The notes beneath the pieces are model-generated. The model had not been told where the DNA came from. It did no database searches and was given only the letters and a program-made list of their open reading frames with translations. The position numbers and the translations under genes are program-made. A DNA stretch of 64,000 nucleotides from Acridotheres tristis (Eukaryota > Chordata > Aves > Passeriformes > Sturnidae). Positions 12,626-24,495 of the stretch are shown here, piece by piece. The stretch is taken from positions 4,911,001 through 4,975,000 of the forward strand of contig CM072908.1 in the NCBI GenBank assembly GCA_037013685.1. The letters are read 5' to 3'. Within the stretch, counting starts at the first letter, position 1, and each line of letters begins with the position of its first letter.

Positions 12626-15600
12626 CTGCCTGACCTCTCCTTGCAAACAACCCTCACCCTTGCCCTTCCTCCTCTGCTCCGAGCAGAGCTGCCAAGAGTT
12701 GCTCCCAAGGCAGTCTGCAGTCGAAAGCGATTGGAAAAAACACTGGGGGAAAAAAAAAAAAATCATCATCGTGGGGCCACCTGTCCTTACATAGTCCTGA
12801 CTGTGAGAACAGTGGGCATTTGTTCCCTTCTTTAGGGGGAGCTGGTCTTAAATGCCAGTGTGCACACAGAAAATCACACGTTTTCTTTCCAAGCAAGGCC
12901 TCTGTTGAACAGCAGGCAGGTGTTGACATACTCCTCTGTGATTTTTTTAGGTGCTTGTTTGGTTTCTTTCAGAGGGAAAAAAAGGATGACTGGGGTACAA
13001 CTGGAGTTGAATGTTGTTTAGGTGAATAAGGTTAATCCCATTGAGTGCTATGTCAACATATAAACATATAAAAGTTCTGACTCTAGACTAAAAGGATTGG
13101 AATTCACTTCTAGTCTCTTTAGCCCTAACTTTTAATCTCATTACTGTATGTTACTCCTGGACTTAAAACCAGTTTATAATAAAGTCTGTGGTTTGTGTTT
13201 ACCAGGGTGGCAGGATTAAATTTAAATTCAATTCTTACAGCCTTTACAACTGCTAAATAGTAATCTAGAAAAGTTTGTGTGCAAAATAGATACATAAGCT
13301 TGCTTGCAGCCTTTCTCATACCTGTCCCTTGCAGCTTTGATATTCGCTGTGGGAACTGAGAGAAATTCGCGACTGGCCTGTTTTGTTTGCTTACCTTTAT
13401 AGAAGTGTCACTAAGGGGCTGGGTTAAGTATTTTGACCTACTTCAGGCATCACAAGGTTCTTTTTTCTCCTTTCTAAAGCAAAGATTGGCTTTTCACACT
13501 GCAGGGCCACACCTTTCCCTCTTCCAGTAATCAGCCTTCAGCTGCCTCTCCCATGAAGAACTCCTGAAAGAACTTGTCTGCCTTTGCCTGGGGCCAAGAA
13601 AGGGGAAGGGGTGGAGGAGAAAACCCTTCTGCCATTGACAGGCAAAAGACGTGGAGGTTTTGAGGCTGTGGGGTTTAGCTTCCCTTTCTCACGGTATGCA
13701 AAACTCTGCCAGGATTATGGGACACACTGGAATGCGTTTTTTCGGAGGACAGGCTGTGAGTTAGTACTACCAGGCTTTGTAAATATAGGGGGATAAGACT
13801 GGCATACTTCAGTGGATTATCTACACTTTGTACTTCCTAAAAGTATGCAGGAACTCTGAGTGTTGGGAGCAGAAAGGCTTTCTGTGTTTGAACAAAGGTC
13901 TGTGCAATTACAGATACCAGCTCACACAGAGCGACGTTTGTTCCACTGGAGTAGGAAGGAGGTTGAAAGGGGGAATGAAATGTGTTGACCTACCAAGTAC
14001 TTCCTATCTGCGCCGATCTGGGGCTGGGAGTTGGGTTGATTTGTGGAGGCAGCAGTAATGAGATCAGGCAGGAAGGGCGTTCGTGTCTCTCTGCAACGCT
14101 TCAATCTTTCAGAGTCTTCAGATTATATCAGAGAATTGCTTCATGAATCGTAAAACGGAGAAGCTTTCAGAATGGAAGTTGTATCTGCTAATCACACCCC
14201 ACCTTGTGCTGTAAAGAACAAGAGTGAACATTTCTCAAATACAACCCTGATAATCCAAGGGGAGCGTCTAGAAATAGCAGATGTTTGGTCTCAAACGTGC
14301 CGGTGTGGTAGGACACCTTTCCAGTACTGCTCCAGCTCACTGGAGGCAGAAATTCTAGCACAGAGGGTTTGCTGAAGATACAGTGCCAAAATAATTGACA
14401 GTGTAAAAGGGCAACATCCCTTTGCTGCTGGCCTTGAATTGTGCTAGCAATAAAGTTGGACTGAACAAGTTAACTAGCCTTGTAAACGATGCAAACTTAG
14501 CTCTGACTTTGTGTCCTGCACTAGTGATATCCTTCAGTCTCTGGAAGCATTGACCATGTGTTTATATTGTGGTTGACAGCAGCTTCAGTGTAGACCAGTT
14601 TATACGGATTAGTGGCTTTATCTGATCTTGCGGTGGTCAGAGCATAACTTCCCTTGTGTTATGGGGAAAGTCAGGCTTTGGCCCTGCAGTCAGGGCTGGG
14701 ACTTCTGGCACGAAGCCAGTGCAAGTCCCTGTTAGACAGCCTTGCCTTAGTCCGACAGCAGCAAAACCCTTCCCTCTGACCTTGGGGCAGGCCTCATTAG
14801 CAGATGAAATTCAGAGTTAAACGAGTCCTCTGGGAGCAGAGGATGCAGTGCCTGCCCCTCCAGCTGAAAGGATTTTCTAAAGGTCAGATAAGGAGTTCTG
14901 TGACTCCAGATGAGCAGATAAGGTTTGTTTTGCAAAAATCCATGAATAAATCCTGGGAAAATCTGCCCCAAGTGTGATGTCACATCCCTTGCCTACTTTG
15001 AAGTTCATCGAGGGGAGGAGGGCACACAGAGTTCCTCCATCATCATAAATCTCCTCTTCCCTGTGTCCAGTGGTGGGATCCTGCCCTGCTGCCTCTGGCA
15101 GCCTGCAGTGTCAGGGATGCCTTTCCCATTCCACCTGCCTCCCTGGCTGCTGCCAGCCCGGGGTCACGCCGAGGTAAGCACGGGCAGGAAGCCTGGGAGC
15201 AGGATTATCCACCTCCCCCAGCTCCTGCCCTCGGCAATTTTCTGGTCAGTAACTCTGAGAAAGGAGAGCGTGTCTGCTGCAGCAGGGACGGGCAGGCAGA
15301 GAAGGACTGCGAGAGATGAAGCAGGGGAAGAAATAAGGGCTGGATTCTTTCCAGGATGGAAAACTGTCCGTCCAAGAATTTATCCAAAATGCAAATTAAA
15401 TATTTCTCTGTCCACCACTAAGTTATGGTGAATGGGTGGCTGTGCAGCATCCTGACAGACTGGGAAATGATGAGCACGGTGCCTCTCCTTATTCCTTCAC
15501 TCTGTCCAGACAGGAACTTCTGTGTCTGTTGGAATCATTCTCAGCTTCCATTTGGGACACACTTATTGCCAATTTAGACTTACACTTAGAAAGGAAAGAG

Positions 15601-16026
15601 GAGACAGACCAGACTCTGAGCCCCATGTCTACATTTGAAAGATTGTGCTTCCTAATAAAATGGACCATTTCTGAAACTGCAGGTCTGGACTCCTCATGAG
15701 TGCAGAGCCCTCAAATCCCAGCTGGAGCAGGATGAAGTGAAGTGATGCTTTTCTTGATGTTTAATGAGCAGAGAATAATATTCGTGTATCCCAAGGGAAG
15801 TGAAGAGCCAAGTGTTTGGGTAACTGGAGTTCACGGGGCAGCAGCAAACAGCCCCAGGCCACAGTGGCTCATCAGGTCAGGGAGCAGAAGGGTTTGCTCA
15901 GGAGCACTGAGAACATGGATGTTCATCCCTAATTGCACATTTTGCAGAAGAGGGTGAATGCAGGAGGGCAGAGAACTGATGAGTTTGTAGAAAATCTCAG
16001 GAGGCAGTAGGAGAGTAAGGACCCCG

Positions 16027-16069
16027 AAAACATCAGAAACATCAGAAAACATCAGAAACATCAGAAAAC
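16027..16069. repeat. Short tandem repeat, 10/11-bp unit
   Basis: Four copies of ACATCAGAAA alternate with an extra A (AACATCAGAAAC...). It is a simple-sequence repeat with no coding potential. Confidence 0.8.
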
Positions 16070-19000
16070 TGCGTTATTGCCTGTACAGAAAGACTGAACC
16101 AAGCCCCCCCTGAAGATGTTCAGGAGCAACAGAAGCCTCAACTGTGAGACAAATGCAGCAACTCCAGACTTGTCTCACTGTAAGATCTGATGTCCTGGGA
16201 GGCTGGGGGGAAGCCCGTGCCAATTCAGTCTGGCCAGATGTAAGAGAGAAATTGAAAATCTCATATGATCTCATAGGAGCAGTCAAGCTTGAATTTGGAC
16301 CAAAAGCACATTGTATTGAGTTCTGAGTTTTATCCATCTGTAAAAAGTAGCAGAAATGACGGCAAGAGCCCTCACTTCCCACTGGGTCATCAGGGACCTC
16401 TCACAAAAGAATGGTCTTTTATTTACTGCCTTTCTCTTACACAGGCTGAAGCCTTCACCTGAGTGTGGAGTATCAAAGTATCAAAGACACAAAAACTTCT
16501 TATGGAAAGAAGTCAGTGCTGAAATTAATGTTGTCACAGGATAAGCAGCAAATTCTGTCTTCCCCAGATGGCCCAGATTTTAACGGGGTCACCTTGCAAG
16601 ACCTGCCTCTGTAGGATATTAAAGCTCCCAACGAAACTGTTGGGGCATAAAAAAGTATTATATCCAAGAGTTGCATCACAGACAGATGTTCCTTTGACAG
16701 GTCGTCCTTTGCTTAACTGTTCTTCCATGAATGTTTCCTGACATTCAATGCATCAGTGGCAGCTCCTGGGAACAGGAGGCCGTGTGGATGTTTGAAACAC
16801 GTTGAAGTGAAGAGTGAGGGATGTACTTTTTATTTAGCAATAGCAGTGTGAAGCACTGGAGTATTAGATATGTGAGGGCAGTTTCCTGCCTTACACTCTC
16901 CTTGTCTGACACCTTATTTCTTTCCTCTTCCTGTCCTACCTTCCATCACTCTTCAGCAGTTTTTTAGTGTGTGCATTGACTAATCCAACCCTGCAAAGAG
17001 AGTGAAGTTCACTCGGATGCAAAACTCTGTGGGCATCAAACTCGATGTTTGCAGTTGACATTTTGTGGTGGTTTTTTCCTCCCCTTTCCATGTGGGTTGT
17101 GAAAGGGAGAGCAAGTGTGCATGTGCTCACAGCTGAACAGTATTTTGTAAATACTTCCTGAGAGCTTGTGAAATTTCTCACATGTTCTTGATTTCCCTTC
17201 AATTCTGCAGTGTACACATGAAAAATATTCTTTGGTCTAGCCCAGGGATCAGAAGTGAGTAAATAGCCATCAGTTTTACAAGCTTTGAGGAGATGCCAAG
17301 CCCTGATGGCCAAGGGTGATAGGCTGAGACTTTGGAAGCCAGGCCAGTGCACAAACTGCAATTATGGCCATATGCTTTCTTACAGTTTTTAAGTGTGATC
17401 ACAGCTTCTTCCTTGAAAATTACTTCCCCTGAGATAAGATTTCCCATGCAATGGCTCTGGCATATTTATACATGCTCTGAAGTTTCTGGTTAGCCAGATT
17501 CGTTAGTGCTCTGGAGAATTTGAGGATATAAATCTTATCAGTCTGGGTGTGTTTGTGTTCACAGATGTGCCAATGACATGGAAATGGGATTAACTGTAAA
17601 TGTAACTTGTTTAGGAAATGGTTGGGGATTTGGGTACTTCTGCATTTTAGCCTTGCTCGGGCACACTGAAAAGCTCTTTGACCCTGCCAGATTAGTTTTA
17701 GTACCAGTTATGAGATAAGCTTAGCTAGTCCTTAAAAATAAGCATGTTAAAGCTCCCTGCTAGAGATTTGCTGTGGGGTAAGAATACTGCACACCTCATT
17801 TTTTTATGTTTATCTTGCTGTTATTAAGTTAGTTGCAGGGATTGAGCTATAAGCAGTGATGCAATTCAGACCTTTGTCTTTCTGTTCTTTCAACTTCCAG
17901 TAAATTCTTTAATCTTTGAAGTTTAAGTGTGCTTATTTTGAACCATTAAAAAATCAATACACTGGTCAGATTCATACAGACTCAGGACACAGTAGTATGA
18001 GAAGGAACTATAATCCTGAATCACATGTGCTTGGAAACAGCACCATCATTTTGCATTTTCAATGTAGCAACCATTTCTTCTTTCTCTTTTGGATCTTGCT
18101 CTTAGAGTCACAGAGCAGTCAGCTGATTGCAGTAACATGCTCCATTCAGTAATTTATTTTTTGCAGAACAACAGTGACTCACCATTTATAACATGATGAG
18201 TGCTGAGAAGACTTAGTTGAAGAGCAAAAACGATAGATCCATTCATTCATAGATGTCTTAGTTAACAGAGATGAAATTATATTCCTTCCAGTACCCTTAA
18301 AAGAAATAGAAAATAAGGTTGTGTACTCAGAAAAAATATTGTGGCTAAATCTGTTCAGCTGCAGATTAATGTTTGAAGAGCTGTGGTGGAAGCCCCATCT
18401 CAAACTTGATGTTTTTCCTCACTAGAAAGAATTGTACTGGACAAAACCCCATGATGAAAGTTAATGAACCTGGTAACTTTTCCAGTTATTTCTATTTCTG
18501 ACCTCATTGATGGTGTAGAAATGCAGGTAGGGTTAGCTGGATATGTCTCACTGTAAATCAAATCCATGTTTCATTATTTGAATGTTTGTTCCATGAATAT
18601 TCAGAATTTTCTTTGTACAAGAAGCAGTGTTTAATTTTTACCTTGTTAAAAGGGAATGGCAAGTGAAATCCTGCAAATAGGAGCTGCAAAATAAATTAAT
18701 GCTTGAAATTTCTCACTTTAGAAGTCCGTAGTAGGATGAACTCTTGTTTGAAATGCACCTGAGCCACCAGCCTGCAATCAGCATTGCAAGTAATTACATG
18801 ACTGAAAAAATACATTTCACTGCAGAGCAGGTTTTGTCTTCAAATGTAAAACAAGAAATAGAGGATTCAGGAAGATCTGTGGTTTTAGGATAAATTTGTC
18901 ATTCTGTACACGTGTGTGTATAGCAAAAACAGGGAGAGATTTAAAATGAATGATACAGAGAAATTTCCAAACGTTCCATATACCAGTCACGTCGGGCTTA

Positions 19001-19260
19001 AGATCTGATTTTTTGTTTTAGCTTGTGTTGCTTGTAAAGAATCTGTGCCCAGAGGATCAGCAGTGGGACACAGCACCCCACAGGACACTCCCCATGGAAC
19101 AGAAAGTGATTGCTTGTCTTAAAGGAAGCAAAACAACAGCCCTGGCAGTGAAAACACACCAAGGATTTCCATCAGGCTGTTGGAAGTCAGGAGCGTGTTT
19201 TAATTATTTTTAGATATGAAACAGAAGCAGTCCGACTCTGACAAAAGTTTCTTGCTGCAG

Positions 19261-19404
19261 ATCATCCTGTGGGGTCGGACTGAGAAGTGCCTGAAGGAGA
19301 CCACGGAGGAGATCAGGCTGATGGGGACAGAGTGCCACTACTTCATCTGCGACGTGGGCAACCGCGAGGAGGTGTACCGGCAAGCCAAGGCTGTCCGGGA
19401 AAAG
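19261..19404 (+). CDS. DHRS3: DHRS3 coding exon 2
   Basis: This 144-nt exon has phase 0 at both ends and encodes residues 66-113, starting [17 protein letters not shown] and ending KAVREK. The acceptor is TTGCTGCAG. The donor is AAAG followed by GTCGGG, a GT site with weak downstream consensus. A CR1 element begins about 35 bp into the following intron. Confidence 0.95.
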
Positions 19405-22400
19405 GTCGGGGAGAGCCCTGGATGGGGGAGCTGGGGGGGCTCACTCTGAGGAGAAGGAGGCTCAGGAGGGACCTTCTGGCTCTGCAGCCTGACTGGAGGG
19501 TGCAGCCAGGGAGGGTCGGCTCTGTCGCAGGGAGCAGGGACAGGATGAGAGGAAGGAGCCTCAAGTTGCGCCAAGGGAGGTTTAGATGGGATTGGAGTGA
19601 AAACGTTTTCATGGAAAGGGTTGTGATGCATCAGATCAGCCTGCCCAGGGCACTTGTGGAGGCACCATCCCTGTAAGTGTTCCGAAGCCATGTGGATGTG
19701 GCACCTGGGGACATGGGTTAGTGCTGAACACGGTGGTGGAGCTGGGCTGATGGTTAACTTGATGATCTCAAAGGTCTTTTGCAACCTTAACAATTCCGTG
19801 ATTCAGTATTTGGTGAGAAAAAAAAATATTGGGAAAAAAAGAAGGGTGACCATGCAGATAAGATTGTACAAAGTCCAGATACCTCTGCCAGGTGATCCAA
19901 AGGATTACAAGGCCCACAGGCAGGAATGTCAAAAACGATGAAAATAACGATGTATTTGGGCAGTAATAGCTATTCAGCTCTGATGGAAATGGCTGATTTG
20001 TGAGGAGAGATACCTTTGGTCACAAGTAATTTGCTTTTTTGTGCAGGTGGGTGACATCACCATCCTGGTGAACAATGCTGCTGTGGTCCATGGGAAGAGC
20101 CTGATGGACAGTGATGATGATGCACTCCTCAAATCCCAGCACATAAACACCCTGGGACAGTTCTGGGTGAGATAAGCTCTTGTATCCCATCTAGTTAAGA
20201 GTTGGGAAGGAGAGTGACAGATTACAGCCAGTAGGTCTTTCTTTCTAAGGGATGCTTGGTAAAAGCAGTCTGTCTTGAAAACAAGAGAGAAAAAACAATG
20301 TGAAGGGCAAAGACTAGAGGAAAGAGGTCAAAAATAAACTTAATTTTTTCAGATGTTCTCAGTATGTGATGCTCTTTATTCATATTCTGTGATTTCCAGT
20401 AAAATATTTGATGTCTTTGTCAAAGCCTGAGCCACAGAGGAGTTTTCCTGTGTGGGGATGTGAAGGCAACATCAGAGGAGTGTGGGACTACAGGGAAGGG
20501 AGCTGTGAAATTTAGTCCATTTTGAATCAGACAATAGTAATGAAAAAGAGCTTCTAGTAATTTCATCACTTAGTTGAAGACTTTATCCCATAAAAGTTCT
20601 TAAGCATAGAAGGCACTCTGTTCATGGCCTTTATCTGGGGCCACTGTTTATATGCATGCTAGGAAAGACTTTTGTTGTGTTTCTACACAAACTTTGCCCA
20701 CTTAGAGTCTCAGAAAATGACAAAGCAACAAGGTCCTCTGCTACTCCTTTCCTGGCATAATGAACAGGACACTTGGGCTTCTTGTGTCTGTGTCACCTTA
20801 TTTTTTTTCAGCCAGTGCTGTTTTTGTTATATCACTGCTGAGCAAATTGTTTTTCTTCTTTTCTTTTCTCCTTTTAACTCTCTTACTCTTCAGACCACCA
20901 AAGCGTTCCTGCCAAGGATGCTGGAGCTGCAGAATGGGCACATTGTTTGCCTGAACTCTGTCCTGGCCTTGTCAGCCATCCCTGGTGCCATTGACTATTG
21001 CACCTCCAAAGCCTCATCCTTTGCTTTCATGGAGAGCCTGACCCTGGGGCTGCTGGACTGTCCTGGAGTGAATGCCACCACAGTCCTGCCCTTCCACACC
21101 AGCACAGAGATGTTCCAGGGCATGAGAATCAGGTCAGTCCAGGGGAGCTAGAATAAAGCATCTCATTTTAAATGAATCATCAGAATACACTCCTAATTAA
21201 TGCTTCATTTAGTTAAGAGAATTTGATGTCTCATTTGGCTGCCTGGGAACAGAGGGTCACTTTAGGCCACCTGGGACCCATCAGACTGGTTCTCTCAATG
21301 TGCTGAGATGTTCCTGCAGCCTGGGCTGGGGGAGACATTGACTGCTGCACAGAGAACTGGGAGCTGGTTTTCCCTGCATGTGTTCAAGCCATAGCAGAGA
21401 GGGAGGGGAAGCAACCTGCAATTGAGGTCATGCAAAAGGACCAGTCTGCAAATTACTTGAGAATTAACAGTACCAGTTCCTTCTTTATTCACTGGAATAC
21501 TTAATCCTTTCCCACTGAAAGGAATGACAGCCACTTACTGAAGTGAGACTATCAGTACCTCCTTTTTACCCCTGTCCAAGAGAACAACTAATGGCTGTCC
21601 AAATTAATCTTTTACAATGGGTAAAATAACCTGTTAATACAGATTGTGCTCTCTTAGTCAAGAAAATCTGCAGTGTCAAGCTATTGCAGAAGCTGGGAAA
21701 AGCTTTATGTTTGGTATTAAAAACAATGGAGGAAAATATTTGTGTCTCACCTGTCAAGGATTTGAATCAAGCAAAGAGGAACAGAGAGTAAAAGGAAAAA
21801 CAGCATCACTGAAAAGACTGCATTTGGTATTGGTTTGCATTCAAATTAAGAAAAGTCCTGAACCAGGGCTCTGATCACTCTCTGCCACTTCTTCCTGAGG
21901 GCACCAACATGTACATTCTTAACTGTTTAGCTAACCCAATAGTTCTGCCTGGAACTGGGATTTCTGCTTTGGCCTTTTTGTCTGGAACTGGAATTTTCTG
22001 CCTCTTAGAGACAGAGCCAGTCCTGGGCGTGTTTGAAGGGCAGTAACCAGCAATAACTTAGAGGAACAGGACTTGGACAGTGACACCTTAAAGAAGGAGC
22101 TTAGTTCACATGTAATTATTTTATTTTTTATTTTCTTTATTCAGGTTCCCTAGTCTTTTTCCTCCTCTCAAGCCAGAGACAGTGGCAAGGAGGACAGTAG
22201 AAGCTGTTCAGATGAATCAAGCCTTCCTGCTGCTTCCATGGACAATGCATGTTCTTGTTATCCTAAAAAGGTGAGTATTGCCTTTGCCCAGCAATAGCCT
22301 GGCCATGTGGGGAACGGTGGCTCTGTGTCTGTTCCCTGAGGTGAAGCTCAGGCTCACTGGAGCTGCTCTCTCATCTCTCCCCTTGAAAAACAGTCGTGGA

Positions 22401-23476
22401 AGAAAAAGGGAAACACTTTCTGAGATTCCCTTTGGAATTCTTTTCCCTTTGTATAACCTATGAAACCAGTTTTATTCCCAGAATTTGGATTCTTGAGGCG
22501 TAAACTGGATTTTTGTCTAGGGAATTTAATAATAATTAACTTATACAGGCAACTGTTGGGGATTTATTAAGTCACTTGTTGGACTCCAGGCTTGTTATCG
22601 TGCAGGATTTCAGAACCATAAACATCCCACCTGCATTTAGAGAGCATTGCCTGTGTTACATCAGTGAAACTATTAAATCAATATTTTTGAGTATGATCAG
22701 GACAGAAATTTCAAGGTCCCTAAGGAAAGAAATCCTAACTTCATATCCTGGAACAATCACAGAGAAAGAACATTCACCATTGTGTTTCCGTGATAGCTTG
22801 CACTAAAACCTTTGGAAAAGCTGCTGCAGCAATGAGACTTCTGTGGAAAATAATTTCAGTATTGCATTTCAAACAAGAAAAAATAATTCACAGTAAATGC
22901 TTTGCTCTGAATGTAAAATTTGGGGTAAAAACTCCCAGAAATTCTGTTGACAAGAAAAAGGGCTGTTCCATTTTATTGTAAGGATTAATAGGTTCTTTTC
23001 CATTACAGTAGCTGTCAGGAAATCCATACCTTAGGATGAGGAGGCCACATGCCTTGCACAACCAGATGACAGGTCAACCAGAGAATTCAGGTTAAATTTG
23101 TAAATTAAATCAGAGTATAGTACTTAGAATGAATAAAACATACTGGTATCTTTCAAGTGACAGCTTTTACAGACTTTTTTGGATAAATATTTCTGTGGAG
23201 AAAGACTGGATTTTTCTCCCTGTAGGCCTCCTCACAGCAGGAAATTGGTACCAGTTTTGTCTGTGTCTCTCACTAGCTGATTTTTCAGCATTTGTATATT
23301 TATGTACATAAATGCATATTTAAATATCTCTTACTAGAACAGCTTGAGGAGTTTGTCTCATCTGCTCATTTTCTTTCTGCTTCTACACCAGCATTCTCCC
23401 CCAGGCAGCACTTGAAGAAATCCACAAGTTTTCTGGGAGCTACACCTGCATGAACACTTTTAAAGGACGAACATAG
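19261..23476 (+). CDS. DHRS3: DHRS3 short-chain dehydrogenase/reductase 3, partial (exons 2-6)
   Basis: DHRS3 (retSDR1, SDR16C family) uses NADPH to reduce all-trans-retinal to retinol. It acts on ER and lipid-droplet membranes, works together with RDH10 and limits retinoic acid synthesis. Five exons splice in frame (19261-19404, 20047-20166, 20894-21132, 22145-22270, 23392-23476), totalling 714 nt and 237 residues plus TAG. The product matches vertebrate DHRS3 almost residue for residue. If exon 1 encodes 65 residues, as in the 302-residue human protein, the motifs fall at N122-N123-A-A (SDR structural motif), catalytic S175 (CLNSV) and Y188-x-x-x-K192 (DYCTSK), which are the expected positions. 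A hydrophobic segment ([16 protein letters not shown], partly) lies near the C-terminus. The N-terminal anchor and cofactor motif are outside the window. No disabling change is seen, so the gene is probably functional. DHRS3 is known to be induced by retinoic acid, but no promoter is present here to judge regulation. Confidence 0.97.
19441..19806 (+). mobile_element. CR1 retrotransposon, 5'-truncated, in DHRS3 intron 2
   Basis: The copy runs from GAGGAGAAGGAGGCTCAGGA through GGTTTAGATGGGATTGGAGTG and GCACCATCCCTG to the 3' tail AACAATTCCGTGATTC, which is the CR1 octamer tail. It occupies more than half of the 642-bp intron. A related copy lies in the opposite orientation near 52.5-53.0 kb. 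No reverse-transcriptase ORF is preserved, so it is a dead 3' fragment. Confidence 0.85.
20047..20166 (+). CDS. DHRS3: DHRS3 coding exon 3
   Basis: This 120-nt exon has phase 0 at both ends and encodes residues 114-153. It contains [20 protein letters not shown], the SDR NNAA motif that stabilises the central beta sheet. The acceptor is TTTTTTGTGCAG and the donor TTCTGG followed by GTGAGA. It ends HINTLGQFW and joins TTKAFLPRM in exon 4. Confidence 0.96.
20894..21132 (+). CDS. DHRS3: DHRS3 coding exon 4 (catalytic exon)
   Basis: This 239-nt exon encodes the catalytic core. Ser in [13 protein letters not shown] and the YxxxK motif in DYCTSKAS are both intact, followed by [20 protein letters not shown]. 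The acceptor is TTACTCTTCAG and the donor AATCAG followed by GTCAGT. The last arginine codon is split AG/G with exon 5. Confidence 0.97.
22145..22270 (+). CDS. DHRS3: DHRS3 coding exon 5
   Basis: This 126-nt exon follows a long T-rich tract ending TTTATTCAG. It encodes [20 protein letters not shown] and the hydrophobic [14 protein letters not shown] segment, which may contact the membrane. The donor AAAAAG followed by GTGAGT is near consensus. The serine codon is split AG/C with exon 6. Confidence 0.96.
23392..23476 (+). CDS. DHRS3: DHRS3 terminal coding exon 6
   Basis: The exon begins after the acceptor TTCTACACCAG and encodes [19 protein letters not shown] followed by MNTFKGRT and the stop TAG at 23474-23476. 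The C-terminal residues match the conserved DHRS3 ending. Confidence 0.96.
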
Positions 23477-24495
23477 AGCTGATGGCACAAGGACTGTTCT
23501 GCAGTGAACCCAGCACAAGCATGAAAATCCTACAGGACTGTGAATCAGCAAGTCTTGGCTTTCAGCCTGTTCATGTGACTTGTGCTGCTCTGAGGCAACA
23601 CATTTCTTGCAGGTCATATCCATAGTAACATGATCTTTGCACAGGATTGAGTGAGTGGACTATGGACCTTCGGAAAGAAAAACAGAAAGTGTGAAATGTT
23701 TCTGTGAGGTTTAATTCTTTAGAGTTCAATTGTTAAATGTACTCATAGTTTTAAGGTATGATTTTTGTTTCCTCAGTGTCTGTAGGCTGTCACAGTGGAG
23801 AGGCAGCACATCCCATCCCAAACACACTTTGTGCCCTCTCTGCAGAGGAACTGCCATTGGTTTCATTTCAGCTTTTTGAATGGGGAACATCAAAATTACT
23901 TCGAAGAACTAAAAGATAAGGACGTTTAATGGACGCTTCCTTCTCTTTCTTCACTTCACGTCCCATGATGAAGCTGTTCCCAGCACACACTGGGGAAGGA
24001 GCAAACCACAATGTTTGCTTTGCTAAAGGCCACCCAGGACTTCTCTTTCTGGGCCCAAAAAAGCTGTTGTACTTCCCCTGTGGAGGCTGGACAGGAAGGC
24101 TCAGGCAGCAATGCTGAGAGTTTAAATAGTGGAAGATTCTTTCTGTCACTCAACTCATATGTGAAATTGTCACTCTGATTTTTTTTTTTGTTCATTTATG
24201 ATAAAATATAAATATATTTTTAGCATTAATCCCAGATTGCCACACATGTACACAGCAGCACATTGGGGATGAGCTAAATCTAGAACTAAAACCAGAGCCT
24301 GCTTTGTACAAACATACATTCATAATCCATGCAGAGGAAAATCCATTGTATTAATCTGCACAGCGAAGTGGAATAATGCTCTAAGAGACAGTACTGTCAT
24401 GCTCATGAGATGTGAAATTTGGGAGCACATTTAGCAAAGACCTGATTAAATGCATTTCAAATTCATCTGGGAATAAACCCACTGTGCTTTAGGGA
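23477..24495 (+). other. DHRS3: Probable DHRS3 3' UTR
   Basis: Non-coding sequence follows the DHRS3 stop. Possible poly(A) signals are a TATAAA variant at 24207-24212, ATTAAA at 24445-24450 and AATAAA at 24472-24477. The last pair lies 20-30 bp upstream of a T/GT-containing stretch (ACTGTGCTTTAGG), so the main end is placed near 24.49 kb. The exact end is inferred; the shorter form ending near 24.23 kb is an alternative. Confidence 0.5.
24472..24477 (+). terminator. DHRS3: Candidate DHRS3 poly(A) signal AATAAA
   Basis: This is the first canonical AATAAA after the DHRS3 stop codon. An ATTAAA lies 22 bp upstream and a T-rich stretch follows. Confidence 0.45.

Larger units (their letters stand above)
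1..19260 (+). other. DHRS3: Probable DHRS3 intron 1 (3' part)
   Basis: This long stretch ends at the acceptor TTGCTGCAG just before DHRS3 exon 2, so it is read as the downstream part of intron 1. It is AT-rich and stop-dense in all frames. I looked for the exon 1 product, a hydrophobic N-terminal anchor followed by the Rossmann TGxxxGxG motif, and did not see it. There is also no CpG-island promoter here, so exon 1 must lie upstream of the window. Contents I can support are two old CR1 fragments (about 3.4 and 6.1 kb), a 42-bp tandem duplication, homopolymer runs, a few hairpins and one CpG-dense patch near 12.56 kb. The intron assignment is inference from gene structure; a separate non-coding transcript inside it cannot be excluded. 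Confidence 0.7.

Noticed and set aside
19216..19260. In-frame ATG upstream of DHRS3 exon 2, suggesting an alternative start
   Set aside because: The bases are followed by a good acceptor (TTGCTGCAG) and the resulting peptide resembles no DHRS3 N-terminus. It would lack the cofactor-binding motif. Treated as intron.
1..19260. Search for DHRS3 exon 1
   Set aside because: No frame encodes a hydrophobic anchor followed by TGxxxGxG, and no CpG-island promoter is present. Exon 1 must be upstream of the window.
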